From: an uncultured Candidatus Saccharibacteria bacterium
Lineage (GTDB): Bacteria > Patescibacteria > Saccharimonadia > Saccharimonadales > UBA4665
DNA: 64,000 bases
Assembly: GCA_946482285.1 (NCBI GenBank)
Contig: CAMLQK010000001.1
Span: 372,001 to 436,000, forward strand
Reading direction: 5' to 3'
Within the stretch, counting starts at the first letter, position 1, and every line of letters begins with the position of its first letter. The translations under genes were made by a program, and so were the position numbers. This document shows positions 57,675 through 64,000 of this stretch, piece by piece. Below the pieces are notes generated by a model that saw only the letters and a program-made list of their open reading frames with translations, did no database searches and was not told the origin of the DNA.

Positions 57675-59120
57675 ATGACATATACGGATAAAGCACCTAA
57701 CGTATCTTCACGCATTTTTAAGCGCACTAAGATTTTGGCAACAGTTGGCCCCGCAAGTGACAGCTACGACCATGTATTAGCCATGATGCAGAACGGCGCC
57801 AATGGCTTCCGCCTGAACTTTAGCCATGGCAACCATGAAGAACACGGCCAGCGTATTGAATGGGTTCGCAAGGCAAGCGCCGAATACGGCAAACCAGTTG
57901 CCATCTTGCAGGACTTGCAGGGTCCAAAGATCCGTTTGGGCGACTTCGAGGGCCAGATTGATGTTAAAGCTGGCGAGGCACTACAGTTCAAATTTGGCGC
58001 CAACTACGAAGAAACTGGTATTATTCCAATTCAGTATGACCTCAGCACCAAAATGAAGGTTGGTGAGCGCCTATACCTGTTTGATGGTCGCTTGCGTGGT
58101 GTTGTTGGTGATATTTCTGACGATGGTGTCTTGACCGTGCAGATCGACAATGACGGTTTTCTGCTGAAGCGCAAAGGGATGAACTTGCCAGACACCGACT
58201 TCGGCGGCGACATCCTTACTGAAAAAGACCGCAAAGACATCGACTATGGTGTCACCCAAGACATCGACTACGTTGCCCTTAGCTTTGTGCAATCCGCCCG
58301 CGACATCACTAACTTACGTGAAATTTTGCAAAGCAAGGGCTCTGATGCGAAAATTATTGCCAAAATCGAAACCCAAGCCGCTATCGAAGACGATGCGCTC
58401 GAAGAAATCGTAAAGGTCAGTGACGGCGTTATGGTTGCTCGGGGTGACCTGGCTGTTGAAGTCAGTCCCGAAGCTGTGCCTGTCGTACAGCGCAATATTC
58501 TTGGGTTCTGCCAAAAGTACGGCAAGATCAGCATTGTTGCGACCCAAATGCTTCTAAGTATGACCGACAACCCAGACCCAACCCGCGCCGAGGTTTCCGA
58601 CGTTGCCAACGCTGTTATTACAGGTGCGGACTGCGTGATGCTTTCCGAGGAGTCTGCAAATGGTAAATATCCAGTTGAAGCTGTTGCGACTATGAAGCGT
58701 ATTATTTTGTACACCCAAAACAACGCAGCCCTCAACCCAATCTATACAGCAGACCAGCAGACTGACAATTTGCAAGAGGCAATTACTTCTGGCGCGTTGG
58801 CGCTTGCCAGACAAATCAAGGCTGCAGCTATTATTGCCCAGACTAAATCCGGCCCGACTGCCCTGAGTATTGCCGCCCGCCGTCCGAACATGCCAATTGT
58901 AGTTGTCACTTCGACTCCTCGTGTGGCTACGCAGATGGCTTTGATGTACGCCAGCAAGTCATTCTTGCGTGAAGACGTTGAAAACGTTGGCGCCAACCTT
59001 GCTGAATGGCTTAAGGAACAGCATGTTTTTGAGCCTGGAGACCGTGTCGTTATCGTATCCGGACACCAGCCCGGCCTTATTGGTGGTACCGACACTATCA
59101 AAGTCCGCGTTCTGCAATAA
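57675..59120 (+). CDS. pyk: Pyruvate kinase
   Basis: The 481-residue cytosolic enzyme converts phosphoenolpyruvate and ADP to pyruvate and ATP. Motifs: RTKILATVGPASDSYD, GANGFRLNFSHGNHEEH, KIETQAAI, SDGVMVARGDLAVEV (active-site region), VATQMLLSM, DCVMLSEESANGKYPVEAVATM, and the C-terminal regulatory domain. ATG 57675 follows GGAG; the frame begins upstream at TTG 57663. A good terminator follows. Confidence 0.96.
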   Translation: MTYTDKAPNVSSRIFKRTKILATVGPASDSYDHVLAMMQNGANGFRLNFSHGNHEEHGQRIEWVRKASAEYGKPVAILQDLQGPKIRLGDFEGQIDVKAGEALQFKFGANYEETGIIPIQYDLSTKMKVGERLYLFDGRLRGVVGDISDDGVLTVQIDNDGFLLKRKGMNLPDTDFGGDILTEKDRKDIDYGVTQDIDYVALSFVQSARDITNLREILQSKGSDAKIIAKIETQAAIEDDALEEIVKVSDGVMVARGDLAVEVSPEAVPVVQRNILGFCQKYGKISIVATQMLLSMTDNPDPTRAEVSDVANAVITGADCVMLSEESANGKYPVEAVATMKRIILYTQNNAALNPIYTADQQTDNLQEAITSGALALARQIKAAAIIAQTKSGPTALSIAARRPNMPIVVVTSTPRVATQMALMYASKSFLREDVENVGANLAEWLKEQHVFEPGDRVVIVSGHQPGLIGGTDTIKVRVLQ

Positions 59121-59132
59121 GATCTGTAGCAG

Positions 59133-59168
59133 AGATAAAAAGGGCCCTTCCATAGGGCTCTTTTTTGT
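59133..59168 (+). terminator. Terminator after pyk
   Basis: AAAAGGGCCCT-TCCAT-AGGGCTCTTTTTT directly after the gene. Confidence 0.85.
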
Positions 59169-59209
59169 TTGCTGATATAATCGAAGTAATAGCATAAGGG
59201 GTTTCATGC

Positions 59210-60496
59210 ATGTTTACTAAAAAAACGATCAATGATATCGACCTGCAGGACAAGCGCGTATTGCTTCGCGCTGATTATAACGTACCTTTGAACGATGATG
59301 GATCTATTGCCGATGATTACCGTATAAAACAATCAGTCGATACAGTAAAAGCATTGCTGGACAAAAATGTTCGTTTGGTTATTTGCTCGCACCTAGGCCG
59401 CCCCGACGGCAAGCCGGACGCTAAGTTTAGTTTAAAGCCGGTTGCCGCCCGGCTAGCCCAGCTACTAGGCCAAGATGTGCAGTTCGCTAACGATTGTATT
59501 GGCGACGAGACGGCAAAGCAGGTTGAAAATTTACAGCCTCGGCAGATTTTGTTACTCGAAAATGTCCGGTTCCACCCGGAAGAAGAAAAAAATGATGCTG
59601 ACTTTGCCTGTAAGCTAGCAAAATACGCTGATGTATTCGTCCAGGATGGGTTTGGTGTGGTGCATCGGGCACATGCTACTACTGAAGCTATAACACACCA
59701 TGTGCCAAGCGTCGCTGGCCTGCTGGTAGCAAAAGAAGTGGATGTAATTACCCGTGTTATTGATACGCCCGAGCGTCCTCTGATGGCTATTATCGGTGGC
59801 GCTAAAATATCTGACAAAATTGATGTACTTAACAAGTTTATTGATATAGCCGACTTTATTGCAATAGGTGGCGCTATGGCTAATACGTTCTTGGCGGCCG
59901 ATGGCATTGATATCGCTAAAAGTAAATACGAAGAGAACGATGTTCCTATTGCCCGCGATATCATTACTAAGGCCCGTGAAAAGTCTAAAAAAGAGCGGTT
60001 CATTTTTTATATTCCCCAGGACGGTGTGGTGGCAAGGGCTGCCGACAAAGCTAGCCCCACAAGAATTGTGGACTGGTCGGCGCACATGATTGCTGAAGTC
60101 GAAAACTACCCCAAACAGCCACCTGAATCCAGCCGCCTTATTGCTAGCGACGAGATGATCCTAGACGTAGGGCCGTTTACCGGCGCATTTATAGCTGGTG
60201 GTATTCAACTGGCAAATACTGTCGTATGGAATGGTACGCTAGGTGTGACAGAAACGCCAAGTTTGCAGGGGCCAGTCGGGCCGTTTGCCAGGGGCACCGA
60301 GCTCGTAATCGACGCTATTGTAGGGGACTATGGCCATCGGCCGTATAGCCTGGTCGGCGGCGGCGACACCGTCGGTTATATTGCTGGAAGGAATCTGACC
60401 GGGGCGTTTGACCATGTCTCTACGGGCGGTGGTGCTAGCTTGGAGCTTATGGCTGGGCGCACGTTGCCGGGCGTTGGCGCACTACAGGACAAGTAG
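59210..60496 (+). CDS. pgk: Phosphoglycerate kinase
   Basis: The 428-residue enzyme transfers phosphate between 1,3-bisphosphoglycerate and ADP. It has VLLRADYNVPLNDDG, RLVICSHLGRPDGK, LLENVRFHPEEEKND, GFGVVHRAHATTEAI, GGAKISDKIDVLNKFI, GTLGVTETP, and the ATP loop VGGGDTVGYIA, then STGGGASLELMAGRTLPG. AAGGGG precedes ATG 59210. It is followed by tpiA in the same direction. Confidence 0.97.
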   Translation: MFTKKTINDIDLQDKRVLLRADYNVPLNDDGSIADDYRIKQSVDTVKALLDKNVRLVICSHLGRPDGKPDAKFSLKPVAARLAQLLGQDVQFANDCIGDETAKQVENLQPRQILLLENVRFHPEEEKNDADFACKLAKYADVFVQDGFGVVHRAHATTEAITHHVPSVAGLLVAKEVDVITRVIDTPERPLMAIIGGAKISDKIDVLNKFIDIADFIAIGGAMANTFLAADGIDIAKSKYEENDVPIARDIITKAREKSKKERFIFYIPQDGVVARAADKASPTRIVDWSAHMIAEVENYPKQPPESSRLIASDEMILDVGPFTGAFIAGGIQLANTVVWNGTLGVTETPSLQGPVGPFARGTELVIDAIVGDYGHRPYSLVGGGDTVGYIAGRNLTGAFDHVSTGGGASLELMAGRTLPGVGALQDK

Positions 60497-60573
60497 CAAG
60501 ACGATCCTATTTTTGTAATTGCTATAGTGCTTGTGCTAAGCTAGAACTAGGATTTATATTCAAAATAATTAGA

Positions 60574-61365
60574 ATGGCACGAAAAATACTGCTTATTGCA
60601 AATTGGAAAATGCACCTGAATGTCAGCCAGGCAAGCTTGCTGGTGCATCGCTTGCAAGAGCGCACCCGCATCCACCGTGATATGGAAGTTGTACTATCGC
60701 CCAGTATGCTTGCTTTGCAACCTCTGAGCAATCAGATTGATCGCCGTAAGTTCCGGCTTGCCGCCCAGAACGCATATCACAAAGATGAAGGTGCGTTTAC
60801 TGGTGAGGTGTCGTTTTCAATGCTACGCGACCTTGTGCACTATGTTATTGTAGGGCATTCTGAGCGGCGCATTTACTTTAATGAAGACTTAGCCACGGTC
60901 CGCGATAAGGCCCAGGCTGCCATTCGTAATGGAATCACCCCGATTATCTGCGTAGGCGAAACCAAGCATGAACGGGACGACGGCCACACGAAACAGGTTT
61001 TGCACGACCAAGTCACCTCGGCATTGCGCAACCTCACAACTGCTGAAGTTGCAAACGTTGTTATCGCATATGAACCGGTGTGGGCTATCAGTACATTCGG
61101 CGGTCAGCTGGCCAAGCCAAGTGAAGCAGAAGAGGCGATCACGTATATTAGGCAGCAAGTTGAGCATCTGTATGGCACCCATACTGCCAGTATCATCCGT
61201 GTGCTATATGGCGGAAGTGTCGACGAGCACATTGTGCGCGGCTACCTTGAAATAGACGGATGTGACGGGGCGCTTGTGGGTGGTGCCAGCCTGAACCCAT
61301 ATAAGTTTGCCGGTATAATAGATGCCGCCCACCGTTTACAGAAAGGGTTAGACAATGCAGCGTAA
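60574..61365 (+). CDS. tpiA: Triosephosphate isomerase
   Basis: The 263-residue enzyme converts dihydroxyacetone phosphate to glyceraldehyde 3-phosphate. It has LLIANWKMHL (Asn10, Lys12), VGHSERR (catalytic His), IAYEPVWAIST (catalytic Glu, with ST for the usual GTG) and RVLYGGSVDE, ALVGGASL. A -10-like TATATT lies at about 60555. Its end overlaps the next gene by 11 bases. Confidence 0.95.
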   Translation: MARKILLIANWKMHLNVSQASLLVHRLQERTRIHRDMEVVLSPSMLALQPLSNQIDRRKFRLAAQNAYHKDEGAFTGEVSFSMLRDLVHYVIVGHSERRIYFNEDLATVRDKAQAAIRNGITPIICVGETKHERDDGHTKQVLHDQVTSALRNLTTAEVANVVIAYEPVWAISTFGGQLAKPSEAEEAITYIRQQVEHLYGTHTASIIRVLYGGSVDEHIVRGYLEIDGCDGALVGGASLNPYKFAGIIDAAHRLQKGLDNAA

Positions 61366-62215
61366 AGATATGAACACTTCATCGGCACCAAAAGTATTCG
61401 ATGTGTCCCGCCCGGGCAAAATGGCTGCCTCGGCTACCTCCCGACCGGTAATTGTTGGCCATAAACCACAAATAAAGGACCCAATGATGTCCAAAGATGA
61501 GGAGCGAAGCCTGATGGATAGCAAGCAAAAAGTTTCTGTTGAACCAACGGGTGCACCTGCGGTTCCTAATGCGGTAGAGCCGGCACAAAAGCCTGTCGCG
61601 CCGCCTAATGTGACTGACCACATTGAGGCTAAGGCGACCGCACCTATTGTGCCGAACTCTATAAAGGACGAGGAATATCCTACTGACGGCTTAGCATCGG
61701 TAGCGACAGGCAGTGTAGTAGGCGCAGGCGATGAGGCGGCTGCCACCAATGAGCCGTCTAAGCCGGACGAGCCAGATCACACGTATAAGGCACCTGAAGC
61801 AGATGAGCCGGCCGAACCTGATGTCGCTGCGGTTTTTCCACCGGCAGAACTTGATGATATTGCTGAGGCAGCTAAAACCGACACAGTCCCGGCTATTTCT
61901 GGCGCTAACCCAGTAACCGAGGAGTCAGCTGGGCCTGCCACCCAGCCAGTGGGCCAGCAAACTTCAGGAGTCGTTTTTGAAGATGCCCCTACAAACCAGC
62001 CCGCAAAGCCTGACCCGAATGCCGAACCACTTCCTGTTTTAAACGAGGAAGATCCAATGCGCGAGATGATTGTGTCGCATCATGACGGCAAGTCCCGAGC
62101 TGGAGTGGTTTGGGTCATCCTGGCGCTTTTACTGCTGGGTGTAATTGTCTTTGACGTTTTACTCGATGCAGGCATCTTTGTGATCGATGGCATCCCACAT
62201 ACCGATTTTTTCTAA
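61355..62215 (+). CDS. Pro/Ala/Glu-rich protein with C-terminal membrane helix
   Basis: The 286-residue protein is low-complexity and rich in Pro, Ala, Glu and Asp across residues 1-240, then has a single membrane helix VVWVILALLLLGVIVFDVLLDAGIFVI near the end. It overlaps the tpiA gene by 11 bases, so it is made from the same transcript; ATG 61370 is an alternative start. It could be a membrane-tethered linker. No family recognised. Confidence 0.6.
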   Translation: MQRKDMNTSSAPKVFDVSRPGKMAASATSRPVIVGHKPQIKDPMMSKDEERSLMDSKQKVSVEPTGAPAVPNAVEPAQKPVAPPNVTDHIEAKATAPIVPNSIKDEEYPTDGLASVATGSVVGAGDEAAATNEPSKPDEPDHTYKAPEADEPAEPDVAAVFPPAELDDIAEAAKTDTVPAISGANPVTEESAGPATQPVGQQTSGVVFEDAPTNQPAKPDPNAEPLPVLNEEDPMREMIVSHHDGKSRAGVVWVILALLLLGVIVFDVLLDAGIFVIDGIPHTDFF

Positions 62216-62285
62216 AAGTTACAACAGCCGTACCCTATGGCCAACTGCTACAATAAGTGCATATGGTTGCTAAGAGGGTAGTATA

Positions 62286-64000
62286 ATGACTGATATTTTT
62301 GACCCCTGGGCCGATGAACCGGGCAGTGCTATGGCAGCTGCTCCTGAATCGGAACTTGTCAAAGGGCTGAACGATGAGCAGCGCAGGGCGGTAGAGACAA
62401 CTGAAGGCCCGTTACTGATTCAAGCCGGAGCGGGTTCTGGCAAAACTAAAACGCTGACACACAGAATCGCTTACCTTATCCAAAGTCGTAAGGCGTCTCC
62501 ATTTAATATCTTGGCAGTGACGTTTACTAATAAGGCTGCCCGTGAAATGCGCGAACGTGTGGCGGTGTTGCTGGGCGAGGATCCGGACAACCGCAGTTTC
62601 ATGCCCTATATGGGCACTTTCCACTCTATTTGTGTGCGTATTCTACGCCAGGATGGTGAGCATATTGGCATACCCCGCAGCTTTGTCATCTTTGACGAAT
62701 CCGACCGTATGGCAGCTGTAAAGCAAGCATGTAAAGAATTGCAAATAGATGAAAAAAGTTTTCCGGCCAAGTTGCTTGCCAGCATGATCAGTAATGCCAA
62801 GAACGATCTGATGACTCCTGATGATTTTGTTGGCGCGGAGTCTAGCCCGGCCGAACGGGTGGCTGCCCAGGTTTTTCCATTGTATGAGCGGGCCCTCAAG
62901 GAAGCTGCCGCTATGGATTTTGATGACCTTATCGGCAAGACAGTACATTTGATGGCTACACAGGAAGAAGTTCGCAAAAAATGGCAGCGCCGCTTTAAAT
63001 ACATCATGATTGACGAGTACCAGGACACTAACGCGGCCCAATACAAGCTGGTACGGATGATGACCAACAAGAGCAATAATATTGCGGTTGTGGGCGATGA
63101 CTGGCAGAGTATTTACAGTTGGCGCGGGGCTGATTTCCGTAACATCCTGAATTTTGAAAAAGACTTTCCAAACTGTACTGTTATTAAGCTGGAGCGTAAT
63201 TATCGGAGTACCAAGGCGATTCTGGACGCTGCCCATGGCATTATTACCAGGAACCGTCAGCGCTCTGACAAGCGCTTATGGACCGATGAAGACTCTGGCT
63301 TGCCTGTGCAGATGGTGCAGGTAGCCAACGAGCGTGCTGAGGGCGAGGCTATTGTGCGCCGTATCCGTAATAGTACAGATACTGGTGCCCGAAAATTCAG
63401 CCACTATGCTGTGCTATACCGCACAAATGCACAAAGCCGTACAGTGGAAGAGAACTTTATTCACTACGGAATCCCATACCGGATTATTGGCGGTCAGCGT
63501 TTTTACGACCGCAAAGAGATTAAAGACCTTATGGCCTACTTACGGCTGGTATACCAACCAGAAGACCGCGTAAGCTTTCAGCGGGTAGTGAACGTGCCTG
63601 CCCGTGGCGTGGGAGCTAAGTCGGTAGAGAACTTCTTCCTATGGAAACAGGCTAACCGCATGACGCTGTTCGATGCGCTTACGCAGGTTGCTGAGTGCGA
63701 AACGCTTACCGATAAAGCCATCAAGGGCATTAGTGAGTTTGGTGATTTGCTGGCTACCGTCCGCAGCCTTTCGGAAGACACGCCGCCGGGCGGAATTATC
63801 GAAAGTATTATCCGGCGCCTGGATTATTATAATTATGTGAATGATGGCACACCTGCCGGCGAATCGAAACAGGAAAACGTCAAAGAATTGCTGAGTGTAG
63901 CACAGAACTACCAAGATGAGGGCCTGGACATGTTCCTGGAGGAAGTGAGCTTGGTAAGTGATGTCGACCAAGCTGATACGGAGGGTAATGCAGTGACACT
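62286..64000 (+). CDS. UvrD/PcrA-like superfamily 1 DNA helicase (5' part)
   Basis: The gene begins at ATG 62286 (AAGAGGG upstream) and is open to the right edge (571 codons seen). Helicase motifs in order: LNDEQRRAVE, motif I AGAGSGKTKT (47-56), FTNKAAREMR, motif II IMIDEYQDTN, motif III VGDDWQSIYSWRGAD, motif IV NYRST, and LYRTNAQSR. The enzyme unwinds DNA 3' to 5' in repair and replication restart. The C-terminal motifs V and VI are beyond the window. Confidence 0.95.
   Translation, partial: MTDIFDPWADEPGSAMAAAPESELVKGLNDEQRRAVETTEGPLLIQAGAGSGKTKTLTHRIAYLIQSRKASPFNILAVTFTNKAAREMRERVAVLLGEDPDNRSFMPYMGTFHSICVRILRQDGEHIGIPRSFVIFDESDRMAAVKQACKELQIDEKSFPAKLLASMISNAKNDLMTPDDFVGAESSPAERVAAQVFPLYERALKEAAAMDFDDLIGKTVHLMATQEEVRKKWQRRFKYIMIDEYQDTNAAQYKLVRMMTNKSNNIAVVGDDWQSIYSWRGADFRNILNFEKDFPNCTVIKLERNYRSTKAILDAAHGIITRNRQRSDKRLWTDEDSGLPVQMVQVANERAEGEAIVRRIRNSTDTGARKFSHYAVLYRTNAQSRTVEENFIHYGIPYRIIGGQRFYDRKEIKDLMAYLRLVYQPEDRVSFQRVVNVPARGVGAKSVENFFLWKQANRMTLFDALTQVAECETLTDKAIKGISEFGDLLATVRSLSEDTPPGGIIESIIRRLDYYNYVNDGTPAGESKQENVKELLSVAQNYQDEGLDMFLEEVSLVSDVDQADTEGNAVT

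Noticed and set aside
1..64000. Alternative genetic code with TGA as glycine (Gracilibacteria/Absconditabacteria)
   Set aside because: TGA ends several genes at the expected length (for example 31269, 51782 and the ATGA overlaps), and no conserved gene needs it as a sense codon.

Overview
The window looks like a chromosome segment of a free-living or epibiotic member of the Patescibacteria, most probably Candidatus Saccharibacteria (TM7). This is an inference. It rests on the small gene set, the many short orphan membrane proteins, fermentative and glycolytic genes (phosphoketolase end, acetate kinase, class II aldolase, pyruvate kinase, PGK, TIM), peptidoglycan genes (murD, murI), standard use of TGA as stop, and a background G+C near 50%. 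Many native genes have a TATAMT-type -10 box only 6-8 nt before the start codon, so they are probably transcribed as leaderless mRNAs. A WhiB-like iron-sulfur regulator is present, which is otherwise an actinobacterial hallmark; Saccharibacteria live on Actinobacteria.

Layout. 1-8.3 kb: phosphoketolase end, acetate kinase, a MarR/MFS efflux pair, small orphans, a papain-like protease, a quinone-oxidoreductase-like enzyme and an alpha/beta hydrolase. 8.4-13.3 kb: a high-G+C four-gene minus-strand operon, PP2C phosphatase - YegI/TerY-type kinase - nicotinamidase-like hydrolase - vWA protein, i.e. a TerY-P phosphosignalling/defence module with an extra enzyme. 13.4-23.9 kb: YunG and YdcF proteins, orphans, tRNA-Lys, a high-G+C orphan, WhiB, folD-murI, a hydrolase, a VioC/AsnO-like oxygenase, murD and two stand-alone receivers. 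23.9-29.9 kb: a structured leader and an operon for pyruvoyl-dependent arginine decarboxylase, a membrane protein and two GNAT-like transferases, then a 7TM-GAF histidine kinase.

30.3-36.7 kb: a probable small RNA, then tRNA-Glu, which is the attachment site of an A+T-richer island. The island ends at an exact 18-bp copy of the tRNA 3' end. It carries a beta-flower-like protein, a coiled-coil membrane protein and an AAA ATPase-subtilase pair of the IetAS type, and is followed by a frameshifted methyltransferase framed by two related hairpin pairs. 36.7-47.9 kb: a high-G+C orphan, a TIM-barrel protein divergent from a sigma-70-like protein with three C-terminal repeats, small membrane proteins, a tail-fibre-like protein plus LamG lectin, a GbsR/DUF1048/ABC exporter operon, an AraC-type regulator and a nucleotidase. 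47.9-64 kb: MFS transporter, aldolase, a two-component operon running into a terpene-synthase-like protein, MarR and CDP-alcohol phosphotransferase, a class A beta-lactamase-like hydrolase, another high-G+C orphan, pyk, pgk, tpiA, a Pro/Ala-rich membrane protein and a UvrD/PcrA helicase that runs off the end.

Two separate defence-type modules (TerY-P plus nicotinamidase; IetAS island) and a dispersed set of high-G+C genes, each followed by a long palindrome, are the most unusual features.
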